A DNA stretch of 63,944 bases. Source: Haloplanus sp. (GTDB lineage: Archaea > Halobacteriota > Halobacteria > Halobacteriales > Haloferacaceae). Positions 46,490-56,031 of this stretch are shown piece by piece (within the stretch, counting starts at the first letter, position 1; every line of letters begins with the position of its first letter). A program made the translations under genes and the position numbers. Location of the stretch: contig NZ_JAQCNJ010000077.1 of assembly GCF_028275055.1 (NCBI RefSeq), positions 1 to 63,944 on the forward strand, written 5' to 3'. The notes under the pieces were generated by a model. It did not search any database and had not been told where the DNA came from. It saw only the letters and a list, made by a program, of their open reading frames with translations.

Positions 46490-46816
46490 ATGACTCAAGA
46501 AAGGCTGGACGGAACGGACATCTCCGCGCTTCGTGAGACGTACGACCGGCTGGTGAACGAGAAACTACCCGAGGAGGCACGGAACAGTGACGGGTGGCCG
46601 ATCCATCTCGACCATTGTTTCGGACGTGTTGTCCTCGATAATCTGTTCAACGACGAGTGGTACAGCCACGTCGACGGGCGTCCGGCCTACGAGAACCTGT
46701 CTGCCGAGGAGCTGAGAGAGGCCATCGAAATCGCAAACCGGATGCTAGAAAACGGGCGGCCGGTCGTCGAGAAACTGAACGAGAACTCGTTACGGTGGCG
46801 GGACACCACGGCGTAG
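46490..46816 (+). CDS. conserved haloarchaeal protein, function unknown
   Basis: A 108-residue protein. LRETYDRLVNEKLPEEARN, then WPIHLDHCFGRVVLDNLFNDEWY, then LSAEELREAIEIANRML and VVEKLNENSLRWR. The block WPIHLDHCFGRVVLDN is a recognisable conserved feature of a small haloarchaeal family; homologues are sometimes labelled acetyltransferase, but I see no acetyl-CoA motif. TATA GTGATAAAA lies about 33 nt upstream. Confidence 0.78.
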   Translation: MTQERLDGTDISALRETYDRLVNEKLPEEARNSDGWPIHLDHCFGRVVLDNLFNDEWYSHVDGRPAYENLSAEELREAIEIANRMLENGRPVVEKLNENSLRWRDTTA

Positions 46817-46927
46817 CTGACCGTGCCCGGCGGTAGACCGTGTCGGGAGTGGTATCCACGCGCCAGTAACCAGGCGGTGCTCCGTCTTGGTGGCAGGTAT
46901 TATTTCCCTCCCCCACCGAGAACGAGT

Positions 46928-47008
46928 ATGTCGGTGTACAACCACCGAGGGGAGTCGAACGGAGACGGGGGTGGCCGGACCCGAGCGCCGAACGTGGAAG
47001 GCACATGA
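46928..47008 (+). CDS. leader micro-ORF overlapping the RNase HI start
   Basis: Encodes 26 residues (MSVYNHRGESNGDGGGRT, then RAPNVEGT). A TATA-like GGTATTATTT centred at 46901 lies 27 nt upstream of its ATG, so the transcript should begin here. Its TGA overlaps the next ATG (ATGA at 47005-47008). The peptide has no recognisable family. It has the same architecture as the micro-ORF before uvsE. Confidence 0.5.
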   Translation: MSVYNHRGESNGDGGGRTRAPNVEGT

Positions 47009-47661
47009 CCGACGACACCCTCGCACGCGAGCGGTTGTCGCCGCTGGCGGTGCTCGTCGACGACGTACTCGGGACCGTCGGGTACGAGATAACGGCCGCG
47101 ACCGACGCTATCGACGGCGCTGTTTCCGGTCATGGCGGCCTGTTCGAGCCGACGACTACCCGAGACGAACTGCGGCGTGCACTCAAGCAGGTGTTGGCCT
47201 CGGACCTCGGGCGGCCGCCTGTTCCGGAACCGGCGGACGGCCCACTCGTTCTCTACGTCGATGGCAGTTCGCGTGGCAACCCCGGCCCCGCGGGTGCGGG
47301 TGCTGTTATCGTGGACGCTGCAGGTGACCGACTCGCCCGTCTGGGACGGCCCGTCGGGTCTCGAACGGGGAACAACGCCGCCGAGTACGTCGCGCTCCGG
47401 CTTGGCCTCTCCGAGTTGCTAGCCCGATACGAGCCGCACAGGTTGGAGGTGCGAATCGATTCGATGACGGTCGTTCGAGACGTCTGGTGTGGGGCCGACC
47501 CGACAGAGCCGGGTGTCGAGACACACAGTGAGGCTGTCGCGTCGGCACTGGCGGCCATTCCGGACCACAGTTACACACACCTAGCCGACAGCGATCCGAA
47601 TCCCGCCGACGCGCTGGCGACGGTGTGTGCCGATATCGCGGCCCTGGGCCCCGGCGTGTAG
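47005..47661 (+). CDS. rnhA: ribonuclease HI-like protein
   Basis: A 218-residue protein. The RNase H fold starts at LYVDGSSRGNPGPAGAGAV, with the catalytic set D86, E127 (NNAAEYVAL), D152 (RIDSMTVV) and D202 (NPADALA). The N-terminal 75 residues form a helical extension of unknown role. It removes RNA from RNA-DNA hybrids. Translation may be coupled to the overlapping 26-codon ORF. A second RNase H-fold gene follows 225 nt downstream. Confidence 0.9.
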   Translation: MTDDTLARERLSPLAVLVDDVLGTVGYEITAATDAIDGAVSGHGGLFEPTTTRDELRRALKQVLASDLGRPPVPEPADGPLVLYVDGSSRGNPGPAGAGAVIVDAAGDRLARLGRPVGSRTGNNAAEYVALRLGLSELLARYEPHRLEVRIDSMTVVRDVWCGADPTEPGVETHSEAVASALAAIPDHSYTHLADSDPNPADALATVCADIAALGPGV

Positions 47662-47832
47662 CGTCAGGTCCGGCCACATCCGGACACCGCCGGTCGGCGT
47701 GGGACGGGGCTCGGGAGCGCGACGAACCGATGTCGGGAGGGTGCACTCCACGCCACGGTGATTATCCGACTGGCACCGTAACGTCCGGTATGCATCCGCA
47801 ACAGAAACCGGTGCGACCCTCTTGGCTTGCGA

Positions 47833-47874
47833 CTCAGCGACAGGGTTTCAAACCCGCTTTGTCGGGTTGCTGAG
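47833..47874 (+). promoter_or_regulatory. structured leader with alternative hairpins before the RNase H paralogue
   Basis: CTCAGC (47833-47838) pairs with GCTGAG (47869-47874). Inside, AACCC (47851-47855) can pair either with the upstream GGGTT (47843-47847) or with the downstream GGGTT (47864-47868). The structure ends 12 nt before the ATG at 47887. Confidence 0.45.
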
Positions 47875-47886
47875 ACGGTCCAACCG

Positions 47887-48333
47887 ATGGCTGATCTCGG
47901 CCTTTCGCTCGTTCTCTCGTTCGATGGGAGCGTTCTGTACGGGCCGGCGAACGCAACCCCTGCCACCGCGGCAATCGGCTACGTGATCTCGGCCCACGAA
48001 CCGATCGTCGAGGGATCGCGGTCGCTGTCGACGTTCGTCTCTAGCACTCACGTCGAGTACCGGGCCCTCGTCGCGGGCGCTCGTGCGGTAACAAACGTTT
48101 CAGACCATCGGACGGTTGCCAGCCTACACGTTCGCGGTGATGCTGTTGCACCGGTTGAGGCGGTCGATCCTGACCATCCAACGGAGCCGAACGACGGCAT
48201 CCTCCGACGGCGCGTTGAGACGGTCCAGACGATGGTCGATCCGATCCCACAGGTGAGCTATCGGACGGTTCCCCGCGCACGCAACCGCCGTGCACACGAA
48301 CTCGCTCGGCGGCCACACCGGCAGTTGGAGTGA
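47887..48333 (+). CDS. RNase H-fold protein, possibly with altered active site
   Basis: A 148-residue protein with the RNase H pattern LVLSFDGSVLYGPA (D13), THVEYRALVAGARAV (E57), LHVRGDAVAPV (D85) and RARNRRAHELARR. At the last position the usual Asp/Glu of the DEDD set is His137. The GSxxxNPG loop of RNase HI is not conserved either. It may be a divergent RNase H or a nucleic-acid-binding relative. It lies downstream of the typical RNase HI gene on the same strand. Confidence 0.75.
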   Translation: MADLGLSLVLSFDGSVLYGPANATPATAAIGYVISAHEPIVEGSRSLSTFVSSTHVEYRALVAGARAVTNVSDHRTVASLHVRGDAVAPVEAVDPDHPTEPNDGILRRRVETVQTMVDPIPQVSYRTVPRARNRRAHELARRPHRQLE

Positions 48334-48515
48334 GTCTATCGTGTTCTCGCAGCGCTCTGTCGTGACCGGCCACGGAGCCGGTGTCACCGCGGGTATCCCA
48401 CAATCCTGTCCCGTTTCAGAGCCCGATCCGGTCCGGTCCGGTCTCGTCACCCGTTGTCTGTCTCACAGGGTGTCACGGTGGGTCGGTGGTGCCCCGTTCG
48501 TGGCTTGTCCGTGGC

Positions 48516-48806
48516 TCACCGGGGTGCAACTTCGAATCGACCTGTATCGATGAGTTCGATGAATTCCGCCGGGGCGAGTGTCGTTCCGGCGGTAATAATC
48601 CGTGAGCGCCCGCCGGGCGGCCAGCCGACCTGCGTTTCGGTTTCGTACTCGGTCGCCGGCTCGATCGTCACTCCCGACCCGTCGATCCGTGACACCCACA
48701 GAACCCGGTCGTGTTCGGTGTCGTACAATCCGTCGCCGACCGTAACAGTCGCGCTTGCAGTGTCGATTGACTCCGCGTCGGAGGGTTCCACGTCTATGTG
48801 AGCCAC
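48516..48806 (-). CDS. conserved hypothetical protein
   Basis: A 96-residue acidic protein (GTG start, MAHIDVEPSDAESIDTASA), mostly beta strands: ATVTVGDGLYDTEHDRVLWV, then RSRIITAGTTLAPAEFIELID. No family recognised. A minus-strand TATA-like GTTTAGC lies about 24 nt upstream, supporting the GTG. Confidence 0.6.
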   Translation of the reverse strand: MAHIDVEPSDAESIDTASATVTVGDGLYDTEHDRVLWVSRIDGSGVTIEPATEYETETQVGWPPGGRSRIITAGTTLAPAEFIELIDTGRFEVAPR

Positions 48807-49021
48807 GGGCTTGACGGGCTAAACGCTGCCGGAATCGGAAGAGCGTTGCCGATTCGCGGATGTTTCACGGGGTGAGAGATCCGGACCCGTTACAAAGGTG
48901 TTGGGTTCGTCCGTAGCCGAGGCTAACGCTACCCGGCCGAGCGATGGGCGGGCGACGACACGGGGGCGGCCGTCGGTGCGAACCGCCCCGCCCGACTCGG
49001 TTCCCGGCGCCGGAACGCCGA

Positions 49022-49354
49022 TCACGGACACCGGAGCACCCCTTCGTAGCGGTGCCAGCCGTCGACCGTCTCCGCGTACACGTAGGCGTCGGGGGGGTCG
49101 ATCCCCCACGCTCGGAATCGCCCGTCGATCCCGTCGAGAATGGTTGTCACGAACGATCCCCGGTCACGCAACGTCGATGGCGCCTCCGTATGTTCCGTCT
49201 CGTACCGACAGCAGGCGGTGCCGTCGGCTTGTGGACGAACACGAAGGCGAAGGTCGGACCGCAGTCGGACGGCAAACGGCGGTGGCGTCCCGGTGAGCAC
49301 TCCCTCGCCGAAGTCATCGATGGCGTCGAGCGCCGCGTCTGGAACGTGGTTCAC
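49022..49354 (-). CDS. hypothetical protein
   Basis: A 110-residue protein (GTG start). ALDAIDDFGEGVLTGTPPPF, then RDRGSFVTTILDGIDGRFRAWGIDPPDAYVYAETVDGWHRY. The minus-strand ATTTTACC lies 27 nt upstream, so the start is well placed for a leaderless mRNA. No family recognised. Confidence 0.6.
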   Translation of the reverse strand: MNHVPDAALDAIDDFGEGVLTGTPPPFAVRLRSDLRLRVRPQADGTACCRYETEHTEAPSTLRDRGSFVTTILDGIDGRFRAWGIDPPDAYVYAETVDGWHRYEGVLRCP

Positions 49355-49728
49355 GACCGAGCGAAAGGGCTTCGGTGGTAAAATCGGCGTGATCTATCCG
49401 TCGACGGGCGACGCCGCTCAGGGCGCGGGGACACGGAGCGCGACGCCTCGCTACGACCGGCAGACAACGCGACCACGGAGCGAAAAGACCGTTGTAACTG
49501 TCGGTCGCGAGGGTGGGTTCTGTGATCGCGGCCGGGTAGCGCGAACGCGGCGCCTGGATCCCGGCGACAGCCCCGGAATCACAAACGACGAGGCCCAAAG
49601 GCTTGAAACTCACAGTCGAGACGGTCTCGCCGCTCGCTTGGTCCGCCGGCGACTCGGACCGAGGGAGGAGGGTCACGAGTCACAAGCCACCCGACGACCA
49701 TATGTCGCCGGCGCCGGAACAAACGTGT
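49355..49728. other. intergenic region
   Basis: About 370 nt. It holds the divergent promoters of the flanking genes and no gene that I can support. Confidence 0.4.
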
Positions 49729-49914
49729 ATGTCGCTCCATCCGCGCCGTACGGTCGCGTATTTGGCCGGCGCCTGCACCGGCGGGTTTACGACCGCGGTG
49801 GTCGTTAGCGCCCGCCGTCGTGACGCCCGCGCGGTTGCGCGTTGGCTGGTGTTGGCGTTGCTGGCTGGCGCCCTCGCGGTAGTCTTCGAGGAGGCCACAC
49901 CCGACGAGACCTGA
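49729..49914 (+). CDS. small membrane protein
   Basis: A 61-residue protein (MSLHPRRTVAYLAGACTGGF) with two hydrophobic helices, TVAYLAGACTGGFTTAVVVS and VARWLVLALLAGALAVVF, separated by an Arg-rich loop. A TATA-like CCATATGTC about 27 nt upstream favours this ATG over the one at 49702. No family recognised. Confidence 0.5.
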   Translation: MSLHPRRTVAYLAGACTGGFTTAVVVSARRRDARAVARWLVLALLAGALAVVFEEATPDET

Positions 49915-50033
49915 ACGGTCGACGACGCCGTCCGACACGGTTCATCCCCCCGTCTCCCGTGGCATATCGTCCGGTCGGGGGCGTTCTGTCCCGTGGTATT
50001 AATTACGTTCGCAACACTTAACAGGTTGTTTGC

Positions 50034-52547
50034 ATGAACGGAAGCCGCGGGGGGAGCAAGCTTGAACTACTGGTTGCAACAACGGACCAGTCATTTGGCA
50101 GTGCGGTCGTTGATGCAGTCGAGGGAACGGGGGTAGTGTCGAGCGCGGAGCGCGTCGAACCGGTCACCGATGGTCCGATACAGCGCGACACCGACGGTTT
50201 CGACGGGGCTGTCGTCGACGGCCGGACGGCCGACGCGGCAGCCGTCGTTGAGCGTCTCACCGAGCGGGCGGGTCTTCCGGTCGTCGTCCTGAGCGAGGCG
50301 ACAAAGGACGACGGCACGGTTGCCCGCGCTATCGAGGCAGGGGCGGTCGATGTCTTTCCACGGACCACAGCGAGCGCGCAGTGCGAACTCGCCGTCGAAC
50401 GGCTCAGCACCGAGGGCACCCCAGCGGGGACCCGAGAAAAAGGGTCCGATCACGGGGAGGCCTACCGGACCCTGTTCGAGAAGGTTTCGGAGGGGCTGGT
50501 CGTCCACGACCCGGAGACCGGCACCATCGTCGACGTGAACGAGCGGTTCTGCGAGATGAACGGCTACGAGCGGTCGGAACTGCTCGGCGAACCGATCGGG
50601 ACCGTGATGACCGAGAAGGACGCCTACGGGCCCGAGGCGGCCAAAGAGATGATCCGGCGAGGGCGTACCGAAGGTCCACAACATTTCGAGTGGCGTAACC
50701 GACACCGGACTGGTGAGACGTTCCCCGTTGAGGTCGATCTCGCGGTGATCGAACTTGACGGCAGGGAACGCGTCCTCGCAAGCGTCCGGGACATCACCGA
50801 GCGCAAGCGTCGCGAACGGGAGTACGAACAGATATTTAACAGCGTCCAAGATGCCATCACCGTCCATGATCCCCGGACCGGCGAGATGGTTGACGTCAAC
50901 GACACGTTCTGTGAACTGGTGGGATACGACCGCGAAACGATACTCGAGATGGGGACGCCGGGTGTCAGCGTCGAGGAGGAGGGCTACACCGAGGAGTACG
51001 CGGAGAGGATTATCGCGGAGGTGATGAGTGAGGGTCAGAAGGGCCCATACGAGTGGATGGTGGAGACGAAAGACGGCGAACGCCGGACCACCGAGGTCGT
51101 GACAACGAAAGGCACGATCGGCGGAGCGGAACGGATCATCTCGATCAATCGGGACATCACCGAGCGCAAGCGCCGGGAACGGGAGTACGAACAGATCTTC
51201 AACGGGGTCAACGAAACGATCAGCGTCCACGATCCAAAGACCGGAGAGCTACTCGACGCCAACGACGCGTTCTGTGAGCTACTGGGACACGACCGCGAGG
51301 AGATCATCGAGAACGGTGTTATGGAGTACACCCCGAGTGGACAGGGGTACACCGTCGAGAAAGGGATGGCGTTCATCCGGGAGGTGGTCGAGACGGGTGA
51401 ACCGAAACGGACCGAGTGGGCCGTCGAGACAGCCGACGGTGAACGCCGGCAACTCGAAGTCACCGGCACGACCGTAGAACTCGGTGGCGACCTTCGCTAC
51501 GTCGCCATCAACCGCGATATCACCGAGCGCAGGCGTCGCGAACAGGAGTTCGAGCAGATATTCAACGGTGTGCAGGACGCGATAGCGGTGTTCGACCCGG
51601 ATACGTTGGAGTATCTCGATGCCAACGAGGCCTATCTGGAGATGTTCGGCCACGAAAGCGTCAGCGAACTTCGCGAGCGGGGCGTCTCGGGGCTCAGCAT
51701 CACCGAGGAGGGATACACGGAACAACGGGGCCGCGAGATTCACCAGCGGGTCGCAGAGAGCGGCCAGCCGGAGACACTGGAGTGGCAGGGCGAGACCAGC
51801 GGGGGCAAGCGTGTCTGGCTCGAGGTCAAGGTTACCCCGGCCGTCATCGGTGGCGAACAACGAACCATCTCGATTCAACGGGACATCACCGGGCGGAGGC
51901 GCCGGGAACAGCGTCTGGAGGTGTTCAACCGGATTTTGCGCCACAACCTCCGCAACCAACTCGACGTGATCCGAAGCCACGCAGAGAAGCTCGCGGACCG
52001 GGCGACCGACGGCCGCGCCGAGCGAATCATCACAACGGTCGACGACCTGGCCGAGATCGGGAGACGCGCACGACAGGTGGACCGGATCCTGTCGAAGGAT
52101 GAGACGCCGACGGAAATCGACGTTGCCGAGACACTCGGGGAGACCGTCGAGGCGATGAAACCGGAGCAAAGCGATGTAACGGTGACGACCGAACTTCCGA
52201 GAGAGATGCGCCTGCAAACCGACAAGGAAAGCGTGGTCATGGCCGTCGAGAGCGCGCTGGAGAACGCGCTCGAACACGCGACATCGGCGGTGAGTGTCAC
52301 CGTCGAGAACGAACCGAACGGGTGCGTTATTACGGTCGCCGACGACGGGAGCGGGATTCCGGAGGAGGAACTCATCCCCATCGAGATCGAGACGGAGAAC
52401 CGTCTTCGGCACGGGAGAGGGCTCGGTCTGTGGCAACTCCGGTGGTGTGTGGACAACCTCAACGGAGACCTGTCGTTCGAGACGGCGGCGGGAACGACCG
52501 TCCGTATCACGGTGCCCGACCGGCGCGAACCGGGCCGCCCTCGTTGA
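50034..52547 (+). CDS. multi-PAS sensor histidine kinase with degenerate N-terminal receiver-like domain
   Basis: An 837-residue cytoplasmic kinase. Residues 1-130 resemble a receiver fold without the acidic pocket (LLVATTDQ in place of VDDD). Four PAS domains follow (about 145-260, 265-385, 390-510, 515-630), the middle ones being close copies (each linker reads DITERKRREREYEQIFN or similar). The HisKA helix is NRILRHNLRNQLDV with phospho-acceptor His637. The HATPase has ENALEHA, VADDGSGIP and the G2 region HGRGLGLWQL. It is the first gene of the signalling island. No membrane segment, so it senses an internal cue. Confidence 0.92.
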   Translation: MNGSRGGSKLELLVATTDQSFGSAVVDAVEGTGVVSSAERVEPVTDGPIQRDTDGFDGAVVDGRTADAAAVVERLTERAGLPVVVLSEATKDDGTVARAIEAGAVDVFPRTTASAQCELAVERLSTEGTPAGTREKGSDHGEAYRTLFEKVSEGLVVHDPETGTIVDVNERFCEMNGYERSELLGEPIGTVMTEKDAYGPEAAKEMIRRGRTEGPQHFEWRNRHRTGETFPVEVDLAVIELDGRERVLASVRDITERKRREREYEQIFNSVQDAITVHDPRTGEMVDVNDTFCELVGYDRETILEMGTPGVSVEEEGYTEEYAERIIAEVMSEGQKGPYEWMVETKDGERRTTEVVTTKGTIGGAERIISINRDITERKRREREYEQIFNGVNETISVHDPKTGELLDANDAFCELLGHDREEIIENGVMEYTPSGQGYTVEKGMAFIREVVETGEPKRTEWAVETADGERRQLEVTGTTVELGGDLRYVAINRDITERRRREQEFEQIFNGVQDAIAVFDPDTLEYLDANEAYLEMFGHESVSELRERGVSGLSITEEGYTEQRGREIHQRVAESGQPETLEWQGETSGGKRVWLEVKVTPAVIGGEQRTISIQRDITGRRRREQRLEVFNRILRHNLRNQLDVIRSHAEKLADRATDGRAERIITTVDDLAEIGRRARQVDRILSKDETPTEIDVAETLGETVEAMKPEQSDVTVTTELPREMRLQTDKESVVMAVESALENALEHATSAVSVTVENEPNGCVITVADDGSGIPEEELIPIEIETENRLRHGRGLGLWQLRWCVDNLNGDLSFETAAGTTVRITVPDRREPGRPR

Positions 52548-52831
52548 CACCGGCCTGCGGGGCCCGTAACCGCGTCGCCGCGTGCGGAGACAGCGCCGGC
52601 GACAACGAGAGCGGTCACACACCCCGACCCGCGGGAGCCGTCCTAACGGGGCCATACGGTGCCGAGAAGACCGGTCCGACGCCACCCGTCTCTGCCGGTT
52701 CGATGGACGGCGGTGTGAGTGGGGTCACTCGCACACCCCGGACGGTCAGTTCCGAGTCGTTCACCCGGGGCAGTTAAATCCAATTTCAGTTCTGATTCCG
52801 GTACAACAGCTTTTTGATTACAGTTACACAC

Positions 52832-55800
52832 ATGTCTACTATGTCGTCCGGTTCGCGACAGCAGATCCACGTTCTCCACGTCGACGACGAACCGGGGTTC
52901 ACCGACTTGGCGGGGACGTTTCTCGAACGCGAGGACGACCGCTTCCGTGTCGAGACTGCAGTCAGCGCCGACGAGGGGTTACGGTGCATCGACGACCGCC
53001 AACCCGACTGCGTTGTCTCGGACTACAACATGCCCGGCATGGATGGGATCGAATTCCTGCAGGCTGTCAGACGGGAGTTCCCAGACCTCCCGTTTATCCT
53101 GTTTACCGGCAAGGGCAGTGAGGCCGTCGCCAGCGACGCTATCTCCGCGGGGGTCACGGATTACCTCCAGAAACAGACCGGTACCGAACAGTACGAACTG
53201 CTGGCCAACCGGATCCGGAATGCCGTCCGAGCACGGCGCGAGGCAGAACGAGCCGACAGAAAAGACGAGTTGATGCGTCTTACCGAGGTTCTCGGCGACA
53301 CCGGCGGGTTCGAACTCGACGTTGAGGCTGATGAGGTTATCCTGACCGACGGCGCCCGTCGGATACTGAACGTTCCGGAACAGGAGAGCTACGATCATCA
53401 GAAGGGCTTGGAGTACTACCACCCGGACGACCGGGAGGGTATTCAACGGGCCATCGAGCGAGCACTCCGGACGGGCGAGCAGACACAAGGAACCTGGCGC
53501 TACCGGCACCCGGATGCTGACGAGCAACGGCTGTTGAACATAACGTACACGCCGGCGACGACCGACGGGGACACGACGGCGATCCGTGGGGCTATCCGCG
53601 ACATCACCAGCCGTCGGGAACGCGAACGCGAACTCGGCCGTCTCCGGCAGGCCGTCGACGACGCAAACGTCGCAATCACGCTGGCCGACCCGGAACGGCC
53701 TGACCAGCCGTTGGTCTATGTCAACGCCGCGTTCGAGGAAATGACCGGCTATCGCTCCGAGGAAGTGCTCGGACGCAACTGTCGGTTTCTCCAAGGCGAG
53801 AACACCGACCCCGAGAAGGTTACCGCACTCCGCGAGGCCATCGATGCCGCGGAGCCGATTTCGGTGGAGTTGCGCAACTATCGAAAGGACGGCACAGAGT
53901 TCTGGAACCGGCTGACCATCACCCCCATCTACGACGACGAGGGCGAACTCGTCCGGTATCTCGGGACACAGGAAGACGTTACCGAGCGGAGAAGGCGTGA
54001 ACGAACGCTGTCACAAACCCGTGACCTCATGACGGACATGGAACAGTTGGCCGACGTGGGCGCGTGGGAGTACGACTCGGACGCCGAAACGCTCGTGACC
54101 GACGGAGCCAATCGAATCTTCGGGCTCGAACCGGACGTGAAGCCAACTCCGGAGCAAGCGTTCGAGCGCTTCCACCCGGAGGATCGTGACCGACTCACCG
54201 ACCGATTCACCGACTGTCTCGAAACGGGCACGCCGTACGAGGTTGACGTGAGACTCATCACGCCCGAAGGGGCACAACGGTGGGTTACCGCACGGGGCGA
54301 GCGGGTAGACGGGGCCGAATCCGATGGCGTCGTTCGCGGATACATACAGGACATCACCGAGAAGAAAACCCGCGAACTGCGGTTGACCGAACTGAACCGG
54401 GCCCTACAAAAGCTTTTGACAGCGGAAACCCGACAGGAGGTTGCCGACATCGGCGTCAGGGCCGCCAAGGACGTTCTGGGCTTCCGGGCGAATGCCGTCC
54501 ACCTCCGTGGGGCCGACGACACGTTGACGCCAGTGGCACAGACCGACGACCTCACAGCACTCCTCGATGAGGTGCCCTCGTTGTCTGTGGCCAACAGCAT
54601 CGCCGGGCGCGTCTATCGGCGTGGGGAGCCGACCGTCGTCGAAGACGCACGTCAGGACCCGGACGCCCACGACCTAGAAACCGATCTCAGAGGGCACGTC
54701 TACCTCCCGCTTGCCGATTACGGCGTTTTGATCGCCGGTTCAGAAAAACAGGCCGCGTTCGACAAACAGGATCTCACGGTCGGCGAACTGCTGGCGGGGA
54801 ACCTCGTGGCAGCACTCGACCGGATCGAAAGCGAGCGGACCGTTAGCCGGCAGCAACGGCAACTCGAGTTGTTTTTCGACGAATCACCGCTCGGGGCCGT
54901 TCAGTGGGACGATGAGTTCCGCTTCGAGCGTCTGAACGAACGGGCAGAAGAGATCCTCGGATACGAGGAAGCGACGTTACGCGGCGAACCGTGGGAGACC
55001 ATCGTCGCCGAGGAGGACCGTGAGTACGTGGGGACGGTCGTGGAGAACCTCCTCGACGCTGATGGTGGCACCCACGCCGTCAACAGAAACGTCCGGCAGG
55101 ACGGCGAGACGAGACTCTGTAAGTGGCACAATCGTGTGGTGACCGATGCGGACGGCAGCGTGCAAACGATCATTTCGAAGTTCGAGGATATTACCGAACA
55201 GGAGGAGCGCAAACGGGAACTCAGGGAGGTCGACGGTCAGTACCAAGCACTTGTGGACAACTTCCCGAATGGGGCGATGTTTCTGTACGATACGGATCTG
55301 CGGGTCGTCCGTGCCGGGGGAAGCGAACTGCCAAACGTCGGACTGTCGTCCGATGAACTGCGGGGGACGACGCCGCACGACCGGTATCCACCCGAAATCA
55401 CCGACGAACTCGTTTGTCATCTCGAGTGTGCGCTTGCCGGGGAGAGGCGGGCGTTCGAACAGGAGTACAACGACGAGTGTTATCGGGTCCAGACGGTTCC
55501 CGTCCGAACGGGCGGTGGGGAACCCACCCACGTGATGGCGGTGTCAGAAAACATCACCGAGCGGAAGGAACGCGAACTGGAACTCAAACGGTACGAGCGA
55601 CTCGTCGAGAACCTCCCTGTCGGTGTTTTCAGAACGACGATGGACGGAGAGATCATCGATACGAACGAGGCGGCGACGGATATCTTCGGGGTGGAGTCCC
55701 GTGCGCAACTCCGGAGCGTGGGTGTAGAGGAACTGTACATCGACGAGTCGGACCGTAACGACCTACTCGACCGCCTTCGGGAGACAGGGCGGGTGGAAAA

Positions 55801-55927
55801 CGAGTTACTCGCGTTCGAAACCTTGGATGGGAACCGGCGGTCCGTTCGGGCGACGATTACACTGACCGAGGAGGGGGAACGCAGCTACCTCGAAGGCATT
55901 CTTGAGGACGTAACCGACCGACGCTAA
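52832..55927 (+). CDS. receiver-PAS-LOV-PAS-GAF-PAS-PAS-PAS protein lacking a kinase domain
   Basis: A 1031-residue protein. The receiver (about 10-125) has HVDDEPG, phospho-Asp64 in VVSDYNMPGMDG and the Lys in LFTGKGS. A PAS follows (about 150-275), then a domain at about 285-400 with the LOV photoactive motif GRNCRFLQGENTD, in which Cys317 can form the flavin adduct. It continues with PAS (about 405-515), GAF (about 530-680, DVLGFRANAVHLRGADDTL), and three PAS. It ends in EDVTDRR without HisKA or HATPase. Blue-light input with output through partner kinases is plausible. A second Met at 52841 fits the TATA spacing better. Confidence 0.9.
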   Translation: MSTMSSGSRQQIHVLHVDDEPGFTDLAGTFLEREDDRFRVETAVSADEGLRCIDDRQPDCVVSDYNMPGMDGIEFLQAVRREFPDLPFILFTGKGSEAVASDAISAGVTDYLQKQTGTEQYELLANRIRNAVRARREAERADRKDELMRLTEVLGDTGGFELDVEADEVILTDGARRILNVPEQESYDHQKGLEYYHPDDREGIQRAIERALRTGEQTQGTWRYRHPDADEQRLLNITYTPATTDGDTTAIRGAIRDITSRRERERELGRLRQAVDDANVAITLADPERPDQPLVYVNAAFEEMTGYRSEEVLGRNCRFLQGENTDPEKVTALREAIDAAEPISVELRNYRKDGTEFWNRLTITPIYDDEGELVRYLGTQEDVTERRRRERTLSQTRDLMTDMEQLADVGAWEYDSDAETLVTDGANRIFGLEPDVKPTPEQAFERFHPEDRDRLTDRFTDCLETGTPYEVDVRLITPEGAQRWVTARGERVDGAESDGVVRGYIQDITEKKTRELRLTELNRALQKLLTAETRQEVADIGVRAAKDVLGFRANAVHLRGADDTLTPVAQTDDLTALLDEVPSLSVANSIAGRVYRRGEPTVVEDARQDPDAHDLETDLRGHVYLPLADYGVLIAGSEKQAAFDKQDLTVGELLAGNLVAALDRIESERTVSRQQRQLELFFDESPLGAVQWDDEFRFERLNERAEEILGYEEATLRGEPWETIVAEEDREYVGTVVENLLDADGGTHAVNRNVRQDGETRLCKWHNRVVTDADGSVQTIISKFEDITEQEERKRELREVDGQYQALVDNFPNGAMFLYDTDLRVVRAGGSELPNVGLSSDELRGTTPHDRYPPEITDELVCHLECALAGERRAFEQEYNDECYRVQTVPVRTGGGEPTHVMAVSENITERKERELELKRYERLVENLPVGVFRTTMDGEIIDTNEAATDIFGVESRAQLRSVGVEELYIDESDRNDLLDRLRETGRVENELLAFETLDGNRRSVRATITLTEEGERSYLEGILEDVTDRR

Positions 55928-56031
55928 CTCGAGTGTGCGTTCGTACGGAGCAAGGCGATCATCGCCGCCCTCCCGAGCCCGGTTCGGCAGGCCAGTTGAG
56001 ACGGAACCACTTCTGATAATCCGAGGGAAAC

